Below, piece by piece: positions 11,291 through 21,599 of a stretch of DNA of 64,000 nucleotides. This stretch comes from Auricularia sp. M13 (lineage: Eukaryota > Basidiomycota > Agaricomycetes > Auriculariales > Auriculariaceae): contig CM073204.1 of assembly GCA_037042915.1 (NCBI GenBank), positions 496,001 to 560,000 on the forward strand, in the 5' to 3' direction. The notes under the pieces were generated by a model, which saw nothing but the letters and a program-made list of their open reading frames with translations, had not been told where the DNA came from and ran no database searches. Made by a program: the position numbers and the translations under genes. The stretch's first letter is position 1. Every line of letters starts with the position of its first letter.

Positions 11291-13962
11291 TTAAAGCGGA
11301 ATGTCACTGAAATCTGCACGTTCGGACGCTCGAACAGCGACGGTTGTGTCGGCCGGAGCAAGCTCGGATTCTGCGACATCAATGCCTTTCCTGCACCTTG
11401 GTTAGCATCGAGACACAGGCAAAGGAGGTGCACGTACATGCACTCAGTGAAGAGCCAACGCCGCCAGCGGATCACATGGGCCTCGTGTTCATCCCTAAGT
11501 TTCACAAGCTCGCGCATGTGGCCCTCGTAGATGCGGCGGTATCCTTCAGCGGCAAACTCGATCTTGCCCTTCCGATGCACACCAGTTTTCCACTCGTCGA
11601 GCGCGCATTTAAGCTGAAAAGGAGCTCAGAGCGACCTAGGCACTGGCTATCAACGCACCGCTGTAGCAACGAGGGCTATCGTCTCCAACGGGACCGGGTT
11701 GAACTCGACGCCGCAGTCCGGGTTCCGCGCCAGACGTTTGCTGTCGCTGAAGTACTCGGTTCGTATGAGCTCGAGAATAAGTGCATGCCGATATGGCCCA
11801 TTGCGCTGCGCGGTTGCTGAGGGCCCCACTCGTGACACCGGCGAGACTGCTGACGCACCTGCATGCTGCTCCTATCGCCCGCCGTGTCACCGTCTGTCTG
11901 GCGCGTGGAGTTTGCGTCGGCTTGCGTGGGTGACTGTGGCACCGCTGGAACTCTTTTCAGCTCGCGGAAGTGGTACGAGTGTTCATCGATGAGTTCTTTG
12001 GCAAGTTCCTCCGCAGCGGACTGCGAAAGGCCCACAAGCCCATACGCGTTACCGACACGCATGCGTGCTACTCCTATCAGGGTGCCGCGGACTTGACTGT
12101 CTGAGTAACCAACCTTCAATCCAGTGAATTAGTGGCTCCCACGCTACGGATACGATGTCAACCCACCAGCTTGTCCAAGGTCTTCCGGTAATCAGTGTCC
12201 CTCTGGTATCGCAGCAGACGACGCGGACCGTTGTCCACAGTCCGACAAACATTGGCGATGGTCTGCGATATCTGTTCGGCTCGCTTCTGCTTCGTAGGGA
12301 AAGGGTTTTGGGTGACAATCCAGCCGCGGAAGCGCAGTTGTGCTAGTTCCGCAATTCTGGACGTTGGAGGCGTCTGGGCTTTCAGAAGGGGTTTGCTGAG
12401 CTGTTTGGGATTGCCGCTCTTGACAAACGGGGTGAACGGAAGCTCTGGAGCTGGTGCTGCTCGTGTTGGTGTGCTGGGGATTGACGACGACGATGTGGCC
12501 AACAGACTCGGCGACGACGGCTGTTCTTCGACTCCTGCCATAGGCCTGTGCTCTGTACGTGGTTCCGGATCTGTACGAGCCCGCTTGGATGGCTGGTGCG
12601 CGACTCTAAGACGCTGCGGTGTCGAGTAAGTGAGCTGGATTGCATGTCAACGAAAACGCTCCCCGGTGGAATATGGGCGTACCTGGGGCTCCGCCCGACG
12701 TTTGCGCTGTATGATGGGGGCGTTTTCCGGGTCCATCACGCCGATGTCGGGCAGTCCATCAGACGAGGAGCTTGCACGATACTGCTGCACGTCACGGGCC
12801 GACATGTCCAACATACCCGTGTCGAATCCCCGCCTCTCGTCGATGTCCTCGTATCTTGTATCCGCTTCGTAGTCATCGATGCTGCCTGCCTCAACTAGCG
12901 CTCAGTTAGTTACCGAAAGTTACTAACTTTGTTACTAACTTGTTAGTTAGTAACACGTTAGTAACGCCAGTGCTGGGGGACGGTCGTGTTATTAACTTCA
13001 CAGGTACATCAGAGCCACGAGCTGAAGAAGGGATTCTAGCTCTTGAGTGACTCCCATCGGGTGAATCTCGGTTCTCACAGTCTCCCAATGTCCCATATCC
13101 CCTGGGAGGGGTTCAATCTGACCAATCCTCATATACCTGAGTGGTCCACCCGCTGTGTGGAACTGACGGAACTGTCCTGGAGAGCCTAACATGTACATTT
13201 GACCTCAGAGCTTGCTGAGAGCACCTCTAGTATGCTATTTACTGACCCCATTGAAGCCCAAGATATACCATCAACCTACATTGTATTATATAAGCATAGC
13301 TGTTATTAACAATGTAACGTTACTAACACGGTGTTAGTAACACCTAATGTTAGTAACATGTTAGTTACCTCACGGGAGATAACTAACTAAGCGCTAGCCT
13401 CAACCGATCGCTCGTCTGAACCTGCACGTGTTTGGTCGACATGTTGAGCTGGCACCTTGTACGCACCGTGGTACCGCGGACGAAAATCTTCTACGTAGCG
13501 GCCTCCACGATGTGCTATGTAAAAATCAGACAAAACCAAATGCAAGGTGAACTGCTTACTTGCAATGTCAATTTGACGAAGTTGCCAAAGGTCGTCATCG
13601 TGACGAGGCTGCTGAGAGTCGTCCTCAGAGAACGGGAAATGCTGATTTCCCTGCGATGCACGCATATGAGACTGTACTGCATACGGTGGTGACAAGGCTG
13701 CTGGGTGCGGTGGAAGTATCTGGGATGCGTCTCTCCCATTGTAAAAAATGTCGTGTCGCCCCGAGGGACGCTGGGGAGCAAGTGACACAGAATTGGAAGA
13801 TACTGATGAGCCCGATGCGCCGACTCGTTGACCGCTGCGAGTAGTGATGCCGCTGTGAACTCTATCCCTCCCCGCCGTCTGCGTAGCACTTCGGTTGCTG
13901 GAGGTCGAAGCGGGCAGCTGGTGGTGGCCTTGCCGTGCTGCTGGACCAGGGCCCGGTTGCAT
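11291..13962 (-). pseudogene. DUF6532-type companion gene of the Plavaka element, split by a MITE
   Basis: Reading leftward from an ATG near 13962 (MQPGPGPAARQ), the first part is low-complexity S/T/Q/R sequence. The C-terminal half has the DUF6532 hallmarks: RIAELAQLRFRGWIVTQNPFP, NPVPLETIALVATAVR, then FAAEGYRRIYEGHMRELVKLR, ending at the TAA at 11291. Several 45-70-base introns are needed. DUF6532 proteins accompany Plavaka and related elements in Agaricomycetes; their role is unknown. The MITE at 12896-13396 lies inside the coding part. The reading frame on its two sides (SDERSVEA and GSIDDYEADTRYED) is continuous across one copy of the 8-bp target, so the gene was whole before the MITE arrived. 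Confidence 0.7.
12896..13396. mobile_element. hAT-type MITE nested in the Plavaka element, 501 bp
   Basis: The element starts TAGCGCTCAGTTAGTTA and ends with the reverse complement of TAGCGCTTAGTTAGTTA. It is flanked by the 8-bp direct repeat GCCTCAAC (12888-12895 and 13397-13404). Both the 8-bp duplication and the TAGCG terminus fit hAT transposons. Near both ends are palindromic GTTAGTAAC and TTACTAAC motifs. No coding capacity is seen. Confidence 0.85.
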
Positions 13963-14238
13963 TATCGAGGAGCCACAGCCTACCTGGACGTTGTGAGAGT
14001 GCAATGGGACGAACAAAGTGGGGTGAGAGGGAGAGACGGGATGGGGGCGAAAAAGCGGAATTCGGAAGAATAGTATAACGTCTAAGTTTTGTTACCATCG
14101 CACCATTGAGTCATCACGGGCACCGTGAGAAGGATTAATATCCAAGGAAGTGACTTAGCGAAATTGCACAGTCTGAGACTGAGATCAGACACAGCGACGT
14201 CTCTCTCCTTTCCCCCGCCTGGGTCAGAAACTCAAGTC

Positions 14239-17230
14239 ATGTACGCGTGCCCTTACTGCCGAACTAGCAAGACTTTCGTCAGCGATACGGACTTGGCGAG
14301 GCATCAGAGTCAGGTGCCATACTGCCGGGAGCGCAAAGAATTGGCCGACTTGGAACGTCTGTCGCGCCTCGCACCTCAACTACATAGCGACTCCGAATCC
14401 GATCCCGAGCAGGACGAGGACGATGGGTTCGGTCTCATACATGGCGAAACCACTATCAACGACGATTTCTTTGACATGCCATCCGTGCCCTTCGTACCCT
14501 TCGAAGTCCCGGTCCCTCCCGCTGCGGAGGAATTGCCCGGCGCTCAGCCTGCTCACACCATCGAGGAGCCGGACGACGACAAGAGTTACGTTCAGCTATA
14601 TCCCTTCGCTGCTGCAGTGGTGGGGAAGGTAGCTCCGCCACTTTCTGAGCTTTACAAGCGCTACAAGTGCCCGGAGAACGATTACGCTCCCTTCAAGTCT
14701 GTCGAAGACTGGGAACTTGCCCGCTGGGCAAAGACCAACGCCGTCACCGACTCTGCGTTCACCAGTCTACTGGCAGTCCCCAACCTGCGCAATGGCATGT
14801 CGCTGTCATACACGAACGCGGGCGGTCTTAATAGACTTGTCGACTCTCTACCGCTGCCTGCACGATTCCAGCACACCGCGATAACCGTCAGCGGGCACGT
14901 CGGCTCGTACGATGTGTTCTTCTGCGACCCCCTGGACGTTCTTCGCGAGCTCATGGCCGACCCAACGTTCGAGGCGCATATGACTTGGGGTGCAGAACGA
15001 TGCTACGCGGATGCGGATGGCAAGACACGCCTCTGGTCAGAGATAACCTCATCAGATTGGATGTGGGAGACTCAGGTGCGTATTAGCTAATGCTACTGTC
15101 ACTTTGCTGCTGGAAACATCTCTGACTCGTCGTTATAGGGGAAAATTCGCGTCGGCGGAACGGTCATCCCGATTTTGCTCAGTACCGATAAAACGCAATT
15201 GACTGCGTTCTCGGGCGAGCATTGCGCGTATCCCGTGTACATGTCGATAGGCAATATTGCCAAGCATGTCCGACGCCAGCCGTCGCAGCGCGCGTTCCGC
15301 CTCATAGGAGCCTGACGAGACGAACATGTCCGAAGAACAAGCGCGCATCATTCGCAATCGCCTCTTCCACAAGGCGATGGAAATTATAACGTCGTCGCTC
15401 TTCGGTGCAGCCAGGGATGGTGTACGGCTTCCGGATTCAAAGGGCGACGTTCGCTTGTGCTTTCCAATCCTGGCCTCCTACATCGCCGATTTCCCCGAAC
15501 AGTGCCTCGTCACCTGCGTCAGGTATGGCCAGACATGCCCTAAGTGCTCCACCCCAGTCGCGGACTTCGGCGCGCACAGCCTCGGCACCGCACGCCAGCA
15601 ACAGGAGACGTTGGACGCCATCGAGAGGGCTCGGGCCGCGCCATCCGCTGCTGAGCGTGACAGCATTCTGAAGACTGCTGGCGTGAACAACATCATACCG
15701 TTCTGGGCGCTCTGGCCCCATGTCAACATTCACGACGCCATATCGCCCGACAACTTGCACCAGGTTATCCAAGGCGTCGGCGCACATCTTATCCAATGGG
15801 TCACCGACATTATCGGCGAGAAGGAACTTGACGCCCGCATGGCGCGCCTTCCTCCCGCACACGACCTGCGCAATTTCGCGCGCGGTATCTCCTGCTTATC
15901 ACGAGTCTCGGGTTCGGAGCGCAAGGCCATTTACGCGCAGCTTCTTGGCGGTATCATTGGTCGGGTTCCCAGCGAGGCCATCCGCGCCGCTCGCGCTCTC
16001 CTCGACTTCATTCTCATAGGCCAATTTGAGTGTCATTCGGAAGAGACACTGAAGATGCTACGAGACTCGCTCGACGCCTTTCATAGGTACAAGGCGGTGT
16101 TCCGCAGGGACAATCCTGCGCTCGGTACGTGTGGGCACGTAGCTTGGAAATGCTGCTGACACCTCGTTAGACTTCAATTTTCCGAAGATGCACATGCTGG
16201 AGCACTACGAGCCTGGTATCCGTCGCATCGGCACCACGGACAACTGCGACACACAGGCCACGGAGCGCATGCACATCGAGTTCGCGAAGGACGCTTTCAA
16301 GGCCACGAACAAGCGCGAATACGTCGGACAGATGTGCCGCTGGCTACAGCGGCGCCAGGCGCTACATCAGTATGCGGTGCATCATGCATGGAAGCACGGG
16401 AAGCTGTACGACGCACGGCGCCGGCCACGACGAAAGAAAATGACCGGCCCAGTCTACTTCGCCAAGCACGCACCCGCGCAGAAGACAATCGCCGAACTCG
16501 AGGCACAGCACGGCGCTGTTGGCTTCAAGGCTGCGTTGAACAGGTTTCTGCAGAAATGGCACGACATTGCGTATCGCTTCTACGACTCGGAACTGCCGCC
16601 ACGCGTGGCGCAGGCACTCGCTGCCTTGGATCATGTTCACGTTTGGTATCAGGTGAAGTTCTTGACGCCGGATCTTCAGACCTACCACGCCCCGGATGTC
16701 CTCAACATTGTCCATGCAACGTGCTCACGGAAGACCCGTACCAACCGCGAGGTCATCAAACGCTTTGACCCCGTGATCGTCGAGACGCTGGGCAACGGGA
16801 TCGCTGGCGTTGGCGGTTTGAAAGGTACGCTGCCATCCTCCTTCAAGGCGTGCACCAGTAACTAATGCTCTGGGTTGCAGACACACAGATTGCGAGGGTT
16901 CGTGTTCTGTTCAAAGTACCCGCAGCCCTCGAGCACGATCTATTCGGAAAAAAGCCACCTCCCGCTCAGCTTGCTTTTGTCGATTGGTATAGTCGGCCGG
17001 CACGTCGCGACGCGGATAGCGGGATGTATCGTATACAACGGCGTCTCGTTGGGCGCAAGCAGGAGGTGGGAATCGTGGAGGCTATCGACCTGAGGCGCGG
17101 TTGCCATCTGTTGCCGCAGTTTGGAGCTGACGATGTGGATCGGTCATTGACGTCGCACACCGTGCTTGACGCTTTTGATAAGTTTTACTTGAATGACCGT
17201 GTAGACAAACATGCATACCAGACAATGTAG
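14239..17230 (+). pseudogene. Plavaka transposase, probably inactive through one frame break
   Basis: The exons are 14239-15075, 15139-15315, 15326-16124, 16171-16824 and 16881-17230. The N-terminus has a C2H2-like finger (CPYC...HQSQVPYC). The body carries Plavaka landmarks: VGSYDVFFCDPLDVLRELM, then VIPILLSTDKTQLTAFSGE and AYPVYMSIGNIAKHVRRQPS, then the CPKC knuckle and DNLHQVIQGVGAHLIQWV. A further landmark is MLEHYEPGIRRIG...TERMH. The C-terminus ends FYLNDRVDKHAYQTM. At about 15315-15326 the frame changes by one base between RLIGA and DETNMSEEQ, with some family residues missing and no intron signal. The introns at 15076-15138, 16125-16170 and 16825-16880 look normal. Apart from that point the gene is open over its whole length, so the element is young. 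Confidence 0.85.
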
Positions 17231-17485
17231 TTTTGCATGTTAGGTCATAATCCCACAGAGTGCAAACTTCCTGCAGTTTATAGTAAAGAGCTCAGAGTAC
17301 TCAGAGCTGCAAAAGCAGCACGGCTTCTGCATAGCATTCCGGATCACACACAGAGCAAGCGGTCCGCTGCAAAGCCGGCAATCATGCTCTGGCGTGCTCT
17401 GACTGCTATGGCACAATCGGCATTCTATCAAAGCGTGCCGAAGCCGATGCTGGTGCTTTGAGGCATTTGGGTTTTTGCAGAAGGA

Positions 17486-18615
17486 GCTCATTATCTGAAC
17501 TCGACCACGAGCAGGTCGCGGACGGGCCCAAGCCCCACTCGGACGGCCGTGGCAGCAAGAAACAATGCACCGGCCGCCCAGGACGAGGACCTACGCTTCG
17601 CCACGGAGCTACGCGTTACACGCTAGGCATCGTGGGCAGCAAATGTGGCCGCAAGGAACTGCATTACTTTTTCGACCGCGAATATAAAATCAAGATGAGA
17701 CTTAGAGGTGAAACATGGAGATTCTGAACCGGAAAGACTCACTGCAATGGCCCCTGCGCGGCAAAAACCTCGAAGAAGACGGGGGAAAGAGCGTCCATTC
17801 TGGCACCGTGGTATCAGAAAACAATCGAGACCTTCACTTCGCCGCGGATCTACTTGTCCGACGCCGAGGATCCTGCGCTGTGGCAAAAAGGAAAACGCGG
17901 TCATAACAGGCAGTGGTCCGCTTGGCCCGATGGTCTGAACGCCGGTTGCCTTGGGGCTGCATTTCGTGGTTTGGGCATGAACGGGCGCCGCGTTCTGGTC
18001 ACTGTCGTGCGCATCTGCGGTGCTAGGATACGCTCGCCGCTTCCTGACGTTGGTGGATGCTGCTGGTGCAGAGCCGCTGGGTCCATGAAGACAGGCCGAG
18101 CCAGTAGCAGAGTCAGAACTCGCAGGAGTCGGCAACGCCTCAAATGGCCGCGGTCCCACGAGATCGAAAGTGTTGGCGGCTGGTTCGTAGCTGACCGGGA
18201 GATCTCATGCTGGCAACGTCCCTTGGCCAAGCTGTATCCACATATCGGACGCCGACGCGATCAGTGAACAAGCGCTCAGTCACGTTTCAGTGTTTGGATC
18301 GAAATCCATCGTCCAGTTGTCCCGAATAGAGAGAGAACATGGCGCTCAAGAAGCCGGGAGATGCAGATCTCGAGGATGACGGCGTACGTATCCGGAGAAG
18401 GGAGCGGCGTGGGATGCATATAGCACGTTCAGAGTCAAGTAGGACATTGATGGGCGAGTGAGCGGCGCCGTTGAGCATCGTATATGTAGCTGGCTGAGGA
18501 GGACAAGGGCCGCAATGTGGCACATAACGAGGGCATATCATCTGAAACCGTATTGTTGGAAGGTCGAGATAGGGGGGGGGGTGGCACAGACGGTGATACA
18601 GGGTTGCGGTAGGCT
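17486..18615. repeat. Tandem duplication, copy A (right part)
   Basis: This aligns with about 19717-20290. Shared stretches include GAGCTCAT, TATCTGAAC, CGACCACGAGCAG and CGTGGCAGCA, and GCGTGGGATGCATA further right. Copy A keeps about 600 bases (roughly 17770-18330) that are missing from copy B. Confidence 0.75.
17726..18418 (-). CDS. Possible MHPTP-family small gene, copy A (partial model)
   Basis: Reading leftward, a start at 18418 gives MHPTPLPSPDTY. After a probable intron, a frame from about 18190 reads LPVSYEPAANTFDLVGPRPF and then ALPTPASSDSATGSA, followed by a basic patch VRKRRAYPS. This composition (S/P/T-rich, then basic) resembles the spliced gene at 32127-32698. I cannot fix the splice sites, and I do not know a function. 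The start motif is shared with 20095, 28425 and 32127. Confidence 0.4.
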
Positions 18616-18690
18616 TGCGAAGAGACTCGTGAGGCGAACCCAGCCGCGCAAGACGAACTGTGAAGCTAATGGGTTCTTCGCAGGTACGCG
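18600..18690 (-). pseudogene. Truncated copy of the 5' end of the Cid1-family gene
   Basis: Minus-strand translation from about 18690 reads MRVPAKNPLASQFVL, matching the start MRVPSKNALASHLVL of the gene at 9901. Homology fades after about 30 codons where the duplicated unit ends, so this is a promoter plus a stub of exon 1. Confidence 0.75.
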
Positions 18691-19146
18691 CATCGCTATC
18701 CGGCTTCTCGAGCAGAAGAAACGGTGCGGAAGTCGAAGTGACAGCGGCGTGGCAGCACGCGCTGGGCAGCGTAAAGGCGAAAAAAAAAAATCGGAATCCG
18801 GGGCAAGGCTGTTTGCTTCCGCCTGGCGGCCTTCCGAATCCGAGGTCAGTCTTGGGTCAGTCTGCGCAAAATTTCGACGAGTGCTGTCCCAGTCCGTCTC
18901 AACGACTGCTTTGAAACTACTCCTGTAATATTCTCAATGACGCGGAATACGTTCCCCCATATCGATGATATCCAGTTGACCTCGGAATTTTGAAAGCAAA
19001 CTCAAGGACATTTTCACATTTTCTCCCAGTATTTGTTGTATTAGATAGATGTTAAAGGAACAAGTCTGGACATTGAGACTCAGAGGGTCGACGCGTCCTG
19101 CGCGTGCGATTACTGGCAAGATAACAAAACCATCCGACATCGGCGA

Positions 19147-19587
19147 CTAATAGAGCCCATGCACCTTGAACATGTGCTCCTTGTAGGTCTTCTCGTCTCC
19201 GCAGACGAGATTCTTCCCTCCCTTCCGGCACTGCGCATACTGGCACTGCCAGTCCTTCGTGTACAGCGGGTGGGCCGCGTTCGGCCTCGGCGCGGCCATC
19301 GGAGCAGGGAACCGCACCTCAGGGCGGCGCTGTTGTTGGACGGAGGGCGGAGGTCCTGGTGGGACGCGGAGGCCAGGGGCTGGCGGCACGACCAGTTTGG
19401 GAGGCGCGGGGCCATAGCGCCGAGCGCGCTCTTCGGCCTCCTGCCGCTGGAGGTCGTTCTGCGTCGTGTGGAAGTTGTACGACGCAGCAGGCGCCGGGAT
19501 CGTCAGGTGATACGGGAAAGGCGAGCTGTTAGAGTCGGGGTCCGGATTGGTACGGGTGTTCGATGTGGTGTGTTGTCCGTAATACGA
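19147..19587 (-). CDS. Small proline-rich protein with a C-terminal C2H2-like finger, copy B
   Basis: A single exon of 146 residues if the start MSYYGQHTTS is used, matching MSYRPQ of copy A. An ATG four codons earlier (19599) is also in frame. The sequence is collinear with copy A: ARRYGP-PPKLVVPP, FPAPMAAPRPNAAHPL, then WQCQYAQC and HMFKVHGLY. The four C/H ligands are kept while the linker has changed, which suggests selection on the finger. A TATA box (GTGTATAAAGC) lies about 85 bases upstream, and no transposon is present before it. Function unknown; the two copies are probably expressed small nuclear or cytosolic proteins. Confidence 0.75.
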   Translation of the reverse strand, partial: SYYGQHTTSNTRTNPDPDSNSSPFPYHLTIPAPAASYNFHTTQNDLQRQEAEERARRYGPAPPKLVVPPAPGLRVPPGPPPSVQQQRRPEVRFPAPMAAPRPNAAHPLYTKDWQCQYAQCRKGGKNLVCGDEKTYKEHMFKVHGLY

Positions 19588-19989
19588 CATGACGTGCAAA
19601 AGCGAGGAATGAGAGAGAGAGGGAGATGTGCAATGCTGGGCCTATTGCCTGCTCTCGATCTCCCTCCTACGCTTTATACACTCTCCAATGCGTGGTCTAC
19701 GTTGCTGAAGCGACGAGCTCATAATCTGAACGCGACCACGAGCAGTTCGCTAACGGGTCCAAGCCCAATTCGGACGACCGTGGCAGCAGGAAACAATGCC
19801 CCGACCTCCCTGTCCGTTAAACTACGCTTCTCCACGGAGCTACCAGTCCAAAGTTGGGCTTCTCGAGAGGTTGACACGGTAGCCAAGGTGGCCATGAATG
19901 GACGCAACGCACTGGATCCCAGGTTTGACCGTAAACACTACAGTACATCACCCCAGCTGAGATTAGTTGCAAAAAATGGAGGTCATGGA

Positions 19990-20095
19990 TGGGAGGGCTC
20001 ACTGCATGGTGCTTGCACGGCTTAACCCTCAACAATGGGTAAAAGAATCCACCGTCCGGAAGACGCGCAGCTGGAAATGGGACTGGCGTGGGATG
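19990..20095 (-). pseudogene. MHPTP-family gene, copy B, internally deleted
   Basis: Starts MHPTPVPFPAARLPDGG at 20095. Compared with copy A, about 600 bases covering the S/P-rich and basic part are missing, so the product would be short or unrelated downstream. Confidence 0.45.
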
Positions 20096-20596
20096 CATAC
20101 AGATACTGCGACGTGGAAATGCGAGGGAGCTGCCCCGTTGAACTTCGTTTATGTACCTGTGAGGACAGGCGCCTGAATGTGGCAGATAATAAGGGTCAGA
20201 AGAGATTTGTGCCTCAAACGGCGGGCTGTTGTAAGGCCAAGTTCGAGGAGGTGGCACCGATAGTGACAAGGGATTCGTTATGGTCTGCTAGAACCAGCCA
20301 GCCAAGAGAAAGTGGTTCCAGAGACATAAGTCTTCGAGCAGACATCCGCATGAAGGGCCGTAGAATGAACGTATCGGCGAGTAACTGCAAGCCCGGTTCA
20401 TTTGTGCAAGCGATCCTGCATCCAGCCACAATGCTCTCAGCTCAGTCGGTATGAGAACCCCACTCTGCAAGCGAACCCGGGCACTGGCGGGGCCGGGGCG
20501 GCATCGACGGGATGCAATTGGTGAGTTCCTTCGGGGAGGTCCGTGCCGATATTGCTGCCAGTGCTTGCCTGCACGCCGCGCTATCACTCAAGAGCT

Positions 20597-21158
20597 ATGG
20601 CTGCGCGGTTCGAGTACATCTCGAGCAACTCAGAAGAAGAGTTCCTGCGTACGTCCAGGCCAGTGCAGAGCCGTACGGTAGCGGAGAGATGACACGGTGT
20701 ATCAGGAAAATGCAGTCGCCATGAAGGCGGGACCCTGTACAAGGCAATAGACGCGCGGACTCCGACCTGGATGGGGGTGTTCAGCTCTCCAGATGGTGCA
20801 TGGACGCTCACATACGACTCGCTGAGCGACCCCGACCCGTCTATTCCCCGAACGGCCGGGCTGCAACCGCGGGTCGCAATCCTAGTCAACCGTGCATCCT
20901 GATGGGCCAGAGCTCGAGCGCTGGTACAATGAGGAGCACCAACCTATGCTGAGGGCTACGCCGGGATGGGTGCGCAGCTGGCGCTATAAGCTTGGTGATG
21001 CCGACGGGACCGTCATGGCCGTGCACGAGTACACGAGCAGGGAGTCGTTTGATAGCGCCGAGTACAAGGCGGCCAGGAGTACCGGATGGAGAAAGAAGAT
21101 CGTTGATAAAGCAGAGTTCGTAGATCGCAGGGTGCTGCAGGTTTGGAAGAAAAAGTGA
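20597..21158 (+). pseudogene. EthD-like (dimeric alpha-beta barrel) gene with a frame break
   Basis: The frame begins MAARFEYISSNSEEEF, continues in another frame as LYKAIDARTPTWMGVFSSPD, then SDPDPSIPRTAGLQPRVAIL, and after a change of one base near 20893 as PELERWYNEEHQPMLRATPG up to the TGA at 21156. Small dimeric ferredoxin-like barrels of the EthD type contain WYNEEH with R/L-rich flanks. A paralogue at 35549-38268 reads PRVAILVTFVHEDNTELERW without the break, so this copy is probably dead. It sits 440 bases before an F-box gene on the same strand, the same arrangement as at 33.6-38.3 kb. A sequencing error is the alternative. Confidence 0.65.
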
Positions 21159-21599
21159 CGCTACGCGAGCCTGCTGTATCCAACGGCTAGTGCCATGTTG
21201 ACACTGTAACCAATGGATGTCGCGTTTTGCTTGACGAAGCCTTTTGGACTCGTTCCGCACGAGCTCGAGGCGCTGAGTCGGACTTTGATACACCAGATGC
21301 CCGATACGTCCGACTATTCAAGCTCCGTCCGAACCGCGTCGGCGATTTTGACCACGTTCAAATTCTTCTCGCTGCCGACGTCTGCATGATGGCAGGCGCC
21401 GCTCCTTATCGGTTAAACCTGAACGATCAGCGCCTTCAATAAACTAAGGTGCCTACCCATCATAGCGACTGCCTTAGTGCCACTGACACACTCGCGAAGT
21501 CAACAGGCCTCGGATGCATTGTCTCCGTATCACATCTCTTTCCCGTTCCGTCATCATCATCACAGTCACTGTGCTCGAAGCCCTCGAAAGCTGGTTCCC

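Larger units (their letters stand above)
10922..17483. mobile_element. Plavaka-type (CACTA-like) DNA transposon, 6562 bp
   Basis: The ends are inverted: CTTCTGTAAAAACC on the left and the reverse complement CTTCTGCAAAAACC on the right, 13 of 14 matching. Flanks are GA at 10920-10921 and GA at 17484-17485. The uninterrupted site is present at 19715-19716 in the duplicated copy (GAAGCGAC-GA-GCTC), so the 2-bp target duplication is seen directly. Just inside both ends are many CAGAGC/GCTCTG motifs, plausible transposase sites. The element carries a transposase gene (plus strand) and a DUF6532 gene (minus strand) facing away from each other. A MITE is nested at 12896-13396. Confidence 0.9.
18640..20290. 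repeat. Tandem duplication, copy B
   Basis: Direct-orientation copy of 9850-10919 plus 17486-18615 without the Plavaka element. It contains the stub of the nucleotidyltransferase gene, C2H2-like copy B and an internally deleted MHPTP gene. Similarity is clear but interrupted by small gaps, so the duplication is not recent. Confidence 0.8.

Noticed and set aside
14125-14238. Earlier ATG of the Plavaka transposase frame
   Set aside because: The family N-terminus begins at the C2H2-like finger, so MYACPYC at 14239 is preferred.
21477-21599. Upstream ATG extending the F-box protein by 41 residues
   Set aside because: The paralogue at 35076 starts at the equivalent MSQ and the extra residues have no counterpart.
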